Shown here piece after piece: positions 1 through 10,381 of a stretch of DNA of 64,000 nt. The position numbers and the translations under genes are program-made. Every line of letters begins with the position of its first letter. Within the stretch, counting starts at the first letter, position 1. This stretch comes from Azadirachta indica (lineage: Eukaryota > Streptophyta > Magnoliopsida > Sapindales > Meliaceae), in contig CM040453.1 in the NCBI GenBank assembly GCA_022749755.1, positions 9,198,102 through 9,262,101 of the forward strand, written 5' to 3'. The notes beneath the pieces are model-generated. The model ran no database searches. It was given only the letters and a program-made list of their open reading frames with translations, and had not been told where the DNA came from.

Positions 1-1332
1 ATTTCGTATTGTTCCGATATGTTACAGACGTAATAAATATTCCTTTTCCGTGTCGCTAAAAAAAAAGACAAAACACTAATTCCGTCGTGAAGAATAATTG
101 CGTTCGTTGTCATGACAATTGTTTCGCCGCAATGAAAAATCATCTGTCTTAATGAATAATTGTTCAGTAAGCCGCATTGAAGACATTATCAGCCAGGGTT
201 GATGATGTTTTTCCAACGCATAATGAGGAGATTATGGATCGTTTATATCGCTATTTTACATACGTAATAAATATTCTTACCGTCGGTTAGGTATAAGAAA
301 TCTTTCTTGAGTAACTCTTTCGACGAGATGAACAATTGTTTCGTCGTGATGAACAATTGATTTCGCCGCAAGGAAAAAATCTTATGTCATAATGAATAAT
401 TGTTCAGTAAGCCGCATTGAAGACATTATCAGCCATGTTATGATGTTTTCAACGCTTAATGAAGTGGATTTTGAAGATCGTTTGTATCGATATTTTTCAG
501 ACGTAATAAATATTCTTCCGTCGCTAGGAAACCGAAAGAAATCTTTCGTCGTGATGATAATTGTTTTCGTTGTCATGAACAATTGTTTACGTCCGGAATC
601 GGAAAAAATCTTCTGCTCATAATGAATAATTGTTCAGTAAGCCAAGCATATCGAAGACTTATCAAGCCAGTTGTTGATGATGTTTTTCACGCTTAATGAG
701 GAGATTTTGGATCGTTTGTCGAGATTTCATACGTAATTTAAAATATTCTTCCGTCGTTAGGAAGAAATCTTTCGTCGTGATGAATAATTGTTTCGACGTT
801 GATGAACAATTGTTTCGCCGGAAGGAAAAAATCTCTGTTCATAATGAATAATTTGTTCAGTAAGCCGCATTGAAGAACATTATCAGCCATGTTGATGATG
901 TTTTTCACGCTTAATGAAGAGATTTTGGATCGTTTGTCGATATTTTCAGGACGTAATAAAATATTCTTCATTCGCTACGAAGAAATCTTTCGTCGTGATG
1001 AATAATTGTTTCGTTGTCATGAACAATTGTTTGCCGCAAGGAAAAAATCTTCTGTCATAATGAATAATTGTTCAGTAAGCCGCATTGAAGACATTATCAG
1101 CCATGTTGATGATGTTTTCACGCTTAATGAAGAGATTTTGGATCGTTTGTCTCGATATTTCAGACGTAATAAATTTTCTTCCGTCAACTTTTTACCACTG
1201 CTACGAAGAATCTTTCGTCGTGATGAATAATTGTTTCGTTTCATGAACAATTAGTTTCGCCGCAAGGAAAAAATCTTCTGTCATAATGAATAATTGTTCA
1301 GTAAGCCGTATTGAAGACAGTATCATTATCAG

Positions 1333-1364
<32 letters not shown>

Positions 1365-1375
1365 AAAAAAAAAAA

Positions 1376-1419
<44 letters not shown>

Positions 1420-1453
1420 AAAAAAAAAAAAAAAAAAAATAAAAAAAAAAAAA
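1333..1453. repeat. 121-bp poly(A) tract inside a monomer
   Basis: A run of 117 A with four interruptions (T at 1,363, C at 1,376, T at 1,418 and T at 1,440). It splits a monomer within the dyad, between 'cattatcag' and 'catgttgatg'. No retroelement body or clear target-site duplication flanks it; the preceding monomer end carries extra bases ('gacagtatcattatcag') and the following one an extra 'aattttaggat'. It could be a simple-repeat expansion, a retroposed tail without body, or a read artefact in an already noisy block. Confidence 0.85.
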
Positions 1454-3789
1454 CATGTTGATGATGTTTTCACAATTTTAGGATCTTAATGAAGAGATTT
1501 TTGGATCGTTTTTGTCGAGATTTCTCAGACGTAATAAATATTCTTCCGTCGTTAGGAAAGAAATCTTATCGTCGTGATTGAACAATCTGCCTGTTCGTCG
1601 GGATGAAACAATTGTCCCGTGATCGCCGCAAGGAAAAAATCTTCTGTCATACAACACAATAATTGTTCATTAAGCTCGCATTGAAGACATTATCAGCCAT
1701 GTTGATGATGATTTTACCACGCTTAATGAGGAGATTTTGGATCGTTTGTCGAGATTTTCATACGTAATAAATATTTCTTGCGTCGTTAGGAAGAAATCTT
1801 TCGTCGTGATGAATAATTGTTTCGTCGTGATGAACAATTGTTTCGCTGCAAGGAGGAAAATCTTCTGTCATAAATGAATAATTGTTCAGTAAGCCGCATT
1901 GAAGACATTATCAAGCCATGTTGATGATGTTTTCACGCTTAATGAAGAGATTTTGGATCGTTTGTCGATATTTTCAGACGTATAATAAATATTCTTCAAT
2001 CGCTAGTAAGAAAATCTTTCGTCGTGATGTAATAATTGTTTCGTTGTGATGAACAAATTGTTTCGCCGCAAGGCAAAAAATCTTCTGTCATAATGAATAA
2101 TTGTTCAGAAAAATAAGCCGCATTGAAGACATTATCAGCCATGTTGACGAGGTTTTCACGCTTAATGAAAGAGATTTTTGGATCGTTTGTCGATATTTTC
2201 AGACGTAATAAATATTCTTCTTTTCCCTACGAAGAAATCTTTCGTCGTGATGAATAATTGTTTCGTTTTCATGAACAATTGTTTCGCCGCAAGGAAAAAA
2301 TCTTCTGTCATAATGAATAATTGTTCAGTAAGCCGCATTGAAGACATTATCAGCCATGTTGATGATGTTTTCACGCTTATGAAGAGATTTTGGGATCGTT
2401 TGTCGAGATTTTCAGACGTAATAAATATTCTTCCGTCGTTCTAGGAAGAAATCTTTCGTCGTGATGAAACTAATTGTTTCGTCGTCATGAACAATTGTTT
2501 TCGCCGCAAGGAAAAAATCTTCTGTCATAATGAATAATTGTTCAGTAAGCCGCATTGAAGGACATTATCAGCCATGTTGATGATGTTTTCACGCTTAATG
2601 AAGAGATTTTGGATCGTTTGTCGAGATTTTCAGACGTAATAAATATTCTTCCGTCGTTAGGAAGAAATCTTTCGTCGTGATGAACAATTGCTTCGTCGTG
2701 TCATGAACAATTGTTTCGCCGCAAGGAAAAAATCTTCTGTCATAATGAATAATTGTCAGTAAGCCGCATTGAAGACATTTATCAGCCATGTTGATGATGT
2801 TTTTCCACGCTTAATGAAGAGATTTTGGATCGTTTGTCGAGATTTTCAGACGTAATAAATATTCTTCCGTCGCTAAGAAGAAATCTTTTCGTCGTGATGA
2901 ATAATTGTTTCGTTGTCATGAACAATTGTTTCGCCTGCAAGGAAAAAATCATCTGTCATAATGAATAATATGTTCAGTAAAGCCGCATTGAAGACATTAT
3001 CAGCCATGTTGATGATGTTTTCACGCTTAATGAAGAGATTTTGGATCGTTTGTCGAGATTTTCAGACGTAATAAAATATTCTTCCGTCGTTAGAAGAAAT
3101 CTTTTCGTCGTGATGAACAATTGTCTTTCGTCATCGATAAAACTAATATGTTTCGCCGCAAAGGAAAAAATCTTCGGTCATAAACGAATCACATTGTTCA
3201 GTAAAGCCGCATTGAAGACATTATCAGCCATGTTGATGATGTTTCCCCCGCCACACACGCTTAATGAAGAGATTTTGGATCGTATTGTCGAGATTTTCAT
3301 ATGTAATAAATATACTACCGTCGTTAGGAAGAAATCTTACGTCTGTGATGAATACTTGCTTCTCGTACGTGATGAGACAATTGTTTTGCCGCAAAGGAAA
3401 AAATAAAATTCTGTCATAATGAATAATTGTTCAGTAAGCAGCATTGAAGACATTAGTCAGCCATGTTGATGTAAGAATTCACGGCTTAAGTGAAGAGATT
3501 TTGGCATCGTTTGTCACGATATTTTCCAAGACGCGTAGTACATATACACTTCAATCGCTACGAAGACATCTTAACGTCGTGAAGAATAATTGTTTCGTTG
3601 TCAATAGAACAAGTGTTTGGCCAAAATTAATAAAAAATCTGCTGTCCATAACAAGAATTAATTGTTCAGTAAGCCGAATATGAAGACATTATCAGCCATA
3701 TTGATGATGGTAACTTCACGCTTAATAGGAATTAGAATACAGCGGATCGTTTGTCGAGATTTTCAATACGTAATAAAAATTCTTCCGTC

Positions 3790-3826
3790 ATTTTCATTTT
3801 TAAATTTTTATAGTTTTTATTTTTTG
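3790..3826. repeat. T-rich insertion in monomer
   Basis: A T/A-only-like stretch of about 37 bases with a single C stands between 'cttccgtc' and 'gttag' of a block A monomer, at the junction where variable sites begin. Origin unknown; low-complexity read artefact is possible. Confidence 0.6.
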
Positions 3827-4109
3827 TTAGAAAGAAATCTATCGCTCGTCATGAACAAATTTTTTCGACGTGATAAACAATTGTTTCGCGGACACGGAAC
3901 AAGAATAAATCTTCTGTCTTAATAGCGAATAATTGTTCAGTAAGCCGCATTGAAGACATTATCCAGACCCAATGTAGGATGAAGTTATTTCATGCTCTAA
4001 TTGAAGAGAATATGGATCGTTTTTTTACGATATTTTCAGACGTAATAAATAGTCTTGCTATCGACCTGGGTGACGAAGAATATCTTTCGTCGTAGACAAT
4101 AGAATAATT

Positions 4110-4156
4110 GAGGGTGGGAGGAGAGAGGGTGAGAGGGAGGATGGAGAGAGGGGAGG
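4110..4156. repeat. G/A-rich low-complexity insertion
   Basis: About 47 bases of almost pure purine (G and A with three T) replace most of a B unit, between 'agaataatt' and 'tttcccgtaagtcatg'. It is unlike anything else in the window. It could be a true purine microsatellite or a sequencing artefact. Confidence 0.7.
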
Positions 4157-4717
4157 TTTCCCGTAAGTCATGAAACAATTGTTGCCGAAAAAAACCTTCT
4201 TTCATAAAGAATAATTTGTTCAGTACGCGACACAATAAAGACATTATCAGCCATGTTGACGATGTTTTCACCACGCTTAATGAAAGGAGATTTTGGATAC
4301 GTTTGTCAGAATATTTTCGAGATTTACAGACGTAATAACATATTTCTTGCCGTCGCCTAGGAAGAAATCTTATTTCGGCGTGATGAAATAATTGTTTCGT
4401 TTTCGTGATGAACAATTGTTTCGCCGCAAGGAAAAAATCTTCCTGTTCATAATGAATAATTGTTCAGTAAGGCCTCCCCCCCGCATTGAAGACATTATCA
4501 GCCATGTTGATGATATTTTCTTCCACGCGTATGAAGAGATTTTGGATCGTTTGTCGAGATTTTCACGAACGTAATAAATATCTTACCGTCGTTAAGGAAG
4601 AAATTCTTATCGGCGTGATGATTAATTGCTAAATAAAAATCTCGTGTGATGAACAATTGTTGCGTCCGCAAGGTTACAACTGTTGCGCACGAATGAAAAA
4701 ATGTTTTCAGTCAAGAT

Positions 4718-4730
4718 CCCCCCCCACCCC
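4718..4730. repeat. C-run insertion
   Basis: Eight C, an A and four C replace part of the A2/B3 junction of a block A monomer. A shorter 7-C run sits at 4,476-4,482 in the preceding copy. The consensus has no C run longer than two, so these are insertions or errors. Confidence 0.7.
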
Positions 4731-7700
4731 AATAATTGTTCAGTATGGCCGCATTGAAGACATTTAATCAGCCATGTTGATGATGTTTTCATGGCTTTAA
4801 TGAAGAGATTTTGGATCGTCTTGTCGAGATTTCATACGTAATAAATATTCGACCTTACTCCGTGCGACGAAGAAATCTTTTAACGTCGTGATGAATAAAA
4901 TGCACTTTCGTTGTCATGAACAATTGTTTTTTCGCGACAGCAACGAAAAAATCATTCTGTACATAATAAATAATTGTTCAAAAAATAAGCCGCATTGAAG
5001 ACATTATCAGCCATGTTGATGATGTTTTTCACGCTTAATGAAGAGATTTTGGATCGTTTGTCGAGATTTTCAGAACGTAATAAATATTCTTATCAAATCG
5101 TATACGACGAAATCTTTCGTCGTGATGAACAATTGTTTCGTCGTGATGAACAATTGTTTTCGCACGCAAAGAAAAAATCTTCTGTCACATAAAGAATAAA
5201 TGTTCACGTAAGAAGCCGCATTGAAGACATTATCAGCCATGTTGATGATGTTTCTTTTCACGCTTAATACAGAGATTTTGGATCGTTTTGTCGAGATTTT
5301 CAGACGTAATAAATTTTTCGTCCGTCGTTTTACGAAGAAATCTTTCGTCGTGATGAATAATTGTTTCCCGTCGTCCCCATACAAACAATTGTTTCGCCGC
5401 AAGGAAAAAATCTTCCTGTCAAAATGAATAATTGTTCAGTAAGAGCCGCATTGAAGACATTATCAGCCATGTTGATGATGTTTTCCTCACGCTTAATGAA
5501 GAGATTTTGGAATCGGTTGTCGATATTTTCAGACGTAATAAATATTCTTATATATCCGTCGTTACGAAGAAATCTTTCGCACGTGATGATTAATTGTTTG
5601 TCGTTGTCCATGAACAATTGTTTCGCCCGCAAGGAAAAAAAAAATCTTCTGTCAAATGAATAAATTGTTCAGTAATTAAGCCGCATTGAAAGACATTATC
5701 AGCCATGTTTGGAAAGATGATGTTTTCCACCACGCTTAAATGAAGAGAGTTTTTGGATTCGTTTTGTCGAGGATTTTCAGACGTAATAAATATTCTTTTT
5801 AAAACTTTAACTAATCCGTCGCTTACGAAGAAATAACTTTCGTTCGTAGAATGAATAAATGTTATCGTCGTCATGAACAATATAGAGTTTCGACATCAAG
5901 GAAAAAATCTTCTGTCATAAGGAAATTTGTTCAGATAAGCCGCATTCAAAGACATTATCAGCTCATAGTTTGAGGATGTTTTCCACCGTGAATGAAATTA
6001 CTTAATGAAGAGATTCAATTGGATCGTTTATCGATATTTTCCAGACGTAATAAACAATATTCCTTTCAATCGCTATACGAGAAATTCTTTCCGTCGTTAG
6101 GAAGAACTCTTTAATCGTGATTTCATTGTTTCGTGATCATAACAATTGTTTCCGCGGTCAAGGAAAAAATCTTCTATCATAAAGCATATATTGTGCAGTT
6201 AAGCCGCATGGAAGACAGTTATCAGCCAAGTTGACGATGTTTTCACATGCTTAAATGAAGAGCTTTTGGATCATTTAGTTGATATTTTCAGACTGAAAAT
6301 TAATATGCTTTTAAAATACCATAACTCCTAAGAAGAAATGCTTTCGTCGTGAGATGAATAAGTGGTTCGTTTTCCATGAACAATTGTATTGCGCCGAACA
6401 AGGAAAAAAATCTAACTTCGTTCGGTCATAATGAATAATTGTAACAAAGGTAAGACGACCGCATTGAGAAGACCTTATCACCAAGTGGATGATGTTTTCT
6501 CAGCGCTTAAAGACGGGGATTTGTTGGATCGTTGGGTCCAAGGGGCAGATCGTATAAAAAAGTATGTCATCCGTCGTTAGGAAAGTAAATCTTTCGTCGT
6601 GAGGAACAATAGAGCTTCGTCGTCATAAACAATTGTTTTCGCCGCAAGGAAAAAAATCTTCTGTCAGAATGCACATTAATTGTTCAGTAAAGAAACCGGC
6701 ATTGAAGACATTATCTAGCCATGGTGGAATGAAGTTTTCACGCTTAATGAAGAGATTATTGGGTAGTCGTTGTTGGCTAAGATTTTCAGATGGAATAAAT
6801 ATGCTTCAGTCGTTACGAAAGAAAACTTTCGTCCGTGATATTAATTGCTTCGTCGAACAGGAACCAAATGATATGTGCCGAAGGAAAAAAATCTTCTGTC
6901 ATAATGAATAATTTGTTTCAGTAAGCCGCAGTGAAGACATTATCAGCCACATGTTGATGATGTTTTCCCGCTTAAATGACATAAGATTGTAGTTCGTACT
7001 TGTCGAGATGTTTACAGAGCGTAATAAATATCTACTAATTTTGACCGTCGTTAGAGAAAAAAGAAATCTTTCGGCCTGATGAAAAATTGCTTCGTTGTAG
7101 ATGAACAATTTGTTTCGAACAACGCAAGAAAATATCTTCTGTCATATATGAATGAATGGGTTCAGTTAAGCCGCGCATTAGAAGACATTAGCAGCAATTG
7201 TTGGATGATGTTTCACAACACGCTTTACATGAAAGAGAGTTTGGATCGTAATATGACACAAACACGATTTTCAGACGTAATAAAAAGTTCGTTTTTACCG
7301 GGTCGTTATGAAAAGAAAACACGTTCAGGCGTCATGAAACATAGTGTTTTCGGCCGTCATAAATCATATTGTTTCGCCGCGCAAGGAAAAAAATCTTCTA
7401 GTCATAATGAATATAATTGTTCAATAAGCCTGCCTTTAAGACATTAGCAGCCATGTTGATGATTTTTCATGACTTACTGAAGAGATTTTGGATCGTTTGT
7501 CGAATTGTTTCCAGAACGGTATAAAGAGTCTTGCTCGCTACGAAGAAAATCTTTCGGCGTGATGTATAATTGTTTCCGTTGTCATGAACAATGCTGTTTT
7601 CGCCGCAAGGAAAAAATCGTCTTCATAAATGATAATTGGTCAGTAAGCCGCATGGAAGACATTATCACCATTTGATGATGTTTTACGCGTTAAGGAAGAG

Positions 7701-7901
7701 ATTTGGATCGGTTCGTCGTGATTTTCAGATGTAATAAATTGATTCTTCCGTCGTTAGTAAGAAATCTTTCGTCGAGAGAACAATGCTTCGTCGGGATGAT
7801 CAATTGTGTCCCGCAAGGAAAAAATCTTCGTCATAATTAATTATTTGTTTCAGAAACCGCTTTGAAGACATTAGCACCATGGTATGATGTTTTCACGCTT
7901 A

Positions 7902-8092
7902 ATGAAGAGATTTTGGATCGTTTGTCGAGATTTTCAGACGTAATAAGTATTCTTCCGTCGTTAGGAAGAAATCTTTCGTCGTGATGAACAATTATTTTGC
8001 CGCAAGGAAAAAATCTTCTGTCATAATGAATAATTGTTCAGTAAGCCGCATTGAAGACATTATCAGCCATGTTGATGATGTTTTCACGCTTA
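7902..8092. repeat. 191-bp monomer, one B unit missing
   Basis: The first clean copy after block A. 'gatgaacaattattttgccg' runs straight into the A2 unit, so only one of B1/B2 is present and the length is 212 minus 21. Confidence 0.9.
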
Positions 8093-8325
8093 ATGAAGAG
8101 ATTTTGGATCGTTTGTCGAGATTTTCAGACGTAATAAATATTCTTCCGTCGCTACGAAGAAATCTTCCGTCGCTACGAAGAAATCTTTCGTCGTGATGAA
8201 TAATTGTTTCGTTGTCATGAACAATTGTTTCGCCGCAAGGAAAAAATCTTCTGTCATAATGAATAATTGTTCAGTAAGCCGCATTGAAGACATTATCAGC
8301 CATGTTGATGATGTTTTCACGCTTA
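8093..8325. repeat. 233-bp monomer, A1-region 21-mer duplicated
   Basis: The 21-bp step 'ccgtcgctacgaagaaatct' plus one base occurs twice in a row (about 8,146-8,187), giving 212 plus 21. The copy at 9,153-9,385 has the same structure. Confidence 0.9.
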
Positions 8326-8516
8326 ATGAAGAGATTTTGGATCGTTTGTCGAGATTTTCAGACGTAATAAATATTCTTCCGTCGTTAGGAAGAAATCTTT
8401 CGTCGTGATGAACAATTGTTTCGCCGCAAGGAAAAAATCTTCTGTCATAATGAATAATTGTTCAGTAAGCCGCATTGAAGACATTATCAGCCATGTTGAT
8501 GATGTTTTCACGCTTA
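8326..8516. repeat. 191-bp monomer, one B unit missing
   Basis: One B1/B2 unit is missing: 'cgtgatgaacaattgtttcg' continues directly into 'ccgcaagg'. It lies directly after a 233-bp copy. Confidence 0.9.
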
Positions 8517-8789
8517 ATGAAGAGATTTTGGATCGTTTGTCGAGATTTTCAGACGTAATAAATATTCTTCCGTCGCTACGAAGAAATCTTTCGTCGTGAT
8601 GAACAATTGTTTCGTTGTCATGAACAATTGTTTCGCCGCAAGGAAAAAATCTTCTGTCATAATGAATAATTGTTCAGTAAGCCGCATTGAAGACATTATC
8701 AGCCATGTTGATGATGTTTTCACGCTTAATGAAGAGATTTTGGATCGTTTGTCGAGATTTTCAGACGTAATAAATATTCTTCCGTCGCT

Positions 8790-8810
8790 ACGAAGAAATC
8801 TTTCGTCGTG
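8790..8810. repeat. 21-bp subunit A1 of monomer
   Basis: Monomer positions 62-82. It matches subunit A2 (positions 125-145) at 16 of 21 positions when this copy's C63 is replaced by the common G63; both read approximately 'aggaa-aaatctt' followed by 'gtc'. It carries the A/T tract AAAT starting at position 68. Duplication of a 21-bp step covering this unit creates the 233-bp monomers. Confidence 0.85.
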
Positions 8811-8831
8811 ATGAATAATTGTTTCGTTGTC
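8811..8831. repeat. 21-bp subunit B1 of monomer
   Basis: Monomer positions 83-103, 'atgaayaattgtttcgt' plus four bases. It is nearly identical to B2, which follows directly. It holds most of the variable sites of the monomer (88, 91, 94, 100, 103). One of the B1/B2 pair is missing in 191-bp monomers. Its A/T tract AATT starts at position 89. Confidence 0.9.
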
Positions 8832-8852
8832 ATGAACAATTGTTTCGCCGCA
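8832..8852. repeat. 21-bp subunit B2 of monomer
   Basis: Monomer positions 104-124, 'atgaacaattgtttcgccgc' plus one base. It contains the perfect 10-bp palindrome AACAATTGTT, and is far less variable than B1. Its A/T tract AATT starts at position 110, exactly 21 bp after that of B1. Confidence 0.9.
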
Positions 8853-8873
8853 AGGAAAAAATCTTCTGTCATA
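8853..8873. repeat. 21-bp subunit A2 of monomer
   Basis: Monomer positions 125-145, 'aggaaaaaatcttctgtcat' plus one base; a diverged copy of A1. It contains the longest A run of the monomer (positions 128-133), whose length changes between 5 and 9 or more among copies in block D and is a common site of small indels. Confidence 0.85.
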
Positions 8874-8894
8874 ATGAATAATTGTTCAGTAAGC
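8874..8894. repeat. 21-bp subunit B3 of monomer
   Basis: Monomer positions 146-166, 'atgaataattgttcagtaag' plus one base. The first 13 bases match the T88 form of B1, then it diverges. Its A/T tract AATT starts at position 152, 42 bp after that of B2. It is almost invariant; the main variants are 'aataaatg' and 'gttcaataagccg' in a few copies. Confidence 0.8.
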
Positions 8895-8905
8895 CGCATT
8901 GAAGA

Positions 8906-8928
8906 CATTATCAGCCATGTTGATGATG
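8906..8928. other. Imperfect dyad in the conserved half of the monomer
   Basis: Monomer positions 178-200. Arms 'cattatcagc' and 'gttgatgatg' are complementary at 8 of 10 pairs around a 'cat' centre, and the element recurs in almost every copy. It could be a protein-binding dyad or simply chance in a repeated unit; nothing in the sequence decides this. Confidence 0.45.
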
Positions 8929-9152
8929 TTTTCACGCTTAATGAAGAGATTTTGGATCGTTTGTCGAGATTTTCAGACGTAATAAAAATTCTTCCGTCGT
9001 TAGGAAGAAATCTTTCGTCGTGATGAACAATTGTTTCGTCGTCATAAACAATTGTTTCGCCGCAAGGAAAAAATCTTCTGTCATAATGAATAATTGTTCA
9101 GTAAGCCGCATTGAAGACATTATCAGCCATGTTGATGATGTTTTCACGCTTA

Positions 9153-9385
9153 ATGAAGAGATTTTGGATCGTTTGTCGAGATTTTCAGACGTAATAAATA
9201 TTCTTCCGTCGCTACGAAGAAATCTTCCGTCGCTACGAAGAAATCTTTCGTCGTGATGAATAATTGTTTCGTTGTCATGAACAATTGTTTCGCCGCAAGG
9301 AAAAAATCTTCTGTCATAATGAATAATTGTTCAGTAAGCCGCATTGAAGACTTTATCAGCCATGCTGATGATGTTTTCACGCTTA
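9153..9385. repeat. 233-bp monomer, A1-region 21-mer duplicated
   Basis: Carries the same 21-bp duplication as the copy at 8,093-8,325. It also holds the 'gactttatc' and 'catgctgatg' variants, and is followed by the shortest clean monomer in the window. Confidence 0.9.
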
Positions 9386-9555
9386 ATGAAGAGATTTTGG
9401 ATTGTTTGTCGAGATTTTCAGACGTAATAAGTATTCTTCCGTCGTGATGAACAATTGTTGCGCCGCAAGGAAAAAATCTTCTGTCATAATGAATAAATGT
9501 TCAGTAAGCCGCATTGAAGACATTATCAACCATGTTGATGATGTTTTCACGCTTA
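9386..9555. repeat. 170-bp monomer, two 21-bp units missing
   Basis: After 'attcttccgtcg' the copy passes directly to 'tgatgaacaattgttgcgcc', so both the A1 region and one B unit are gone: 212 minus 42. The 'gttgcgcc' variant is shared with the 191-bp copy at 13,155. Confidence 0.9.
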
Positions 9556-10190
9556 ATGAAGAGATTTTGGATCGTTTGTCGAGATTTTCAGACGTAATAA
9601 ATATTCTTCCGTCGCTACGAAGAAATCTTTCGTCGTGATGAATAATTGTTTCGTTGTCATGAACAATTGTTTCGCCGCAAGGAAAAAATCTTCTGTCATA
9701 ATGAATAATTGTTCAGTAAGCCGCATTGAAGACATTATCAGCCATGTTGATGATGTTTTCACGCTTAATGAAGAGATTTTGGATCGTTTGTCGAGATTTT
9801 CAGACGTAATAAATATTCTTCCGTCGTTAGGAAGAAATCTTTCGTCGTGATGAACAATTGCTTCGTCGTGATGAACAATTGTTTCGCCGCAAGGAAAAAA
9901 TCTTCTGTCATAATGAATAATTGTTCAGTAAGCCGCATTGAAGACATTATCAGCCATGTTGATGATGTTTTCACGCTTAATGAAGAGATTTTGGATCGTT
10001 TGTCGAGATTTTCAGACGTAATAAATATTCTTCCGTCGCTCGAAGAAATCTTTCGTCGTGATGAACAACTGTTTCGTTGTCATGAACAATTGTTTCGCCG
10101 CAAGGAAAAAATGTTCTGTCATAATGAATAATTGTTCAGTAAGCCGCATTGAAGACATTATCAGCCATGTTGATGATGTTTTCACGCTTA

Positions 10191-10381
10191 ATGAAGAGAT
10201 TTTGGATCGTTTGTCGAGATTTTCAGACGTAATAAATATTCTTCCGTCGTTAGGAAGAAATCTTTCGTCGTGATGAACAATTGTTTTGCCGCAAGGAAAA
10301 AATCTTCTGTCATAATGAATAATTGTTCAGTAAGCCGCATTGAAGACATTATCAGCCATGTTGATGATGTTTTCACGCTTA
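10191..10381. repeat. 191-bp monomer, one B unit missing
   Basis: One B unit is present instead of two, with the 'gttttgccgcaagg' variant also seen in the short copy at 56,490. Confidence 0.9.

Larger units (their letters stand above)
1..7901. repeat. Block A: noisy satellite monomers
   Basis: The 212-bp unit is recognisable throughout, but nearly every copy has several one- to three-base insertions, deletions and substitutions, spread over the variable and the normally invariant parts of the monomer alike. The 'gaagacattatcag' landmark recurs about every 215-240 bp, and about 370 bp across the poly(A) tract, so insertions dominate. The stretch at about 5,900-7,900 is the worst, with many copies changed in the landmark itself. 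Noise falls sharply at about 7,860-7,900. Uncorrected long-read sequence is the simplest reading; a decayed array edge is the alternative. No genes are supported; the short open frames here are fragments of the repeat. Confidence 0.9.
8729..8940. repeat. Reference 212-bp monomer
   Basis: A representative consensus-type copy, used here to number monomer positions (position 1 = base 8,729). In order it holds an 'atgaagagattttggatcg' lead (1-19), 'tcgagattttcagacg' (24-39), an AT-rich link 'aataaatattcttccg' (41-56), five 21-bp units (62-166), 'gccgcattgaagacattatc' (165-184) and an imperfect dyad (178-200), then 'ttttcacgctta' (201-212). At the main variable sites it carries A46, C60, C63, T88, T100 and C103. 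It contains one fully symmetric 10-bp palindrome, AACAATTGTT, at positions 107-116. Confidence 0.95.

Noticed and set aside
1333..1453. Tail of a SINE or LINE insertion
   Set aside because: No element body, promoter boxes or target-site duplication flank the A tract. Satellite sequence resumes directly on both sides.
1201..1473. Open frame rich in phenylalanine on the - strand
   Set aside because: It is simply the poly(A) tract read as TTT codons between satellite fragments.
5900..7900. Possible unique or genic sequence between satellite blocks
   Set aside because: Every 200-250 bp the satellite landmarks can still be aligned in order, so this is noisy satellite rather than different sequence. 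The longer frames here are chance products of indels.
8843..8862. Possible CENP-B box at 'tttcgccgcaaggaaa'
   Set aside because: It shares TTCG and the central A of the CENP-B motif but lacks the required CGGG end. The similarity is too weak to call.
8808..9023. Short open frame of about 71 codons repeated in every monomer on the + strand, starting at GTG
   Set aside because: 212 is not a multiple of three, so the frame shifts at each copy and ends at the same 'tga' every time. There is no ribosome-binding context, domain or codon constraint. Substitutions follow the 21-mer structure rather than codon positions.
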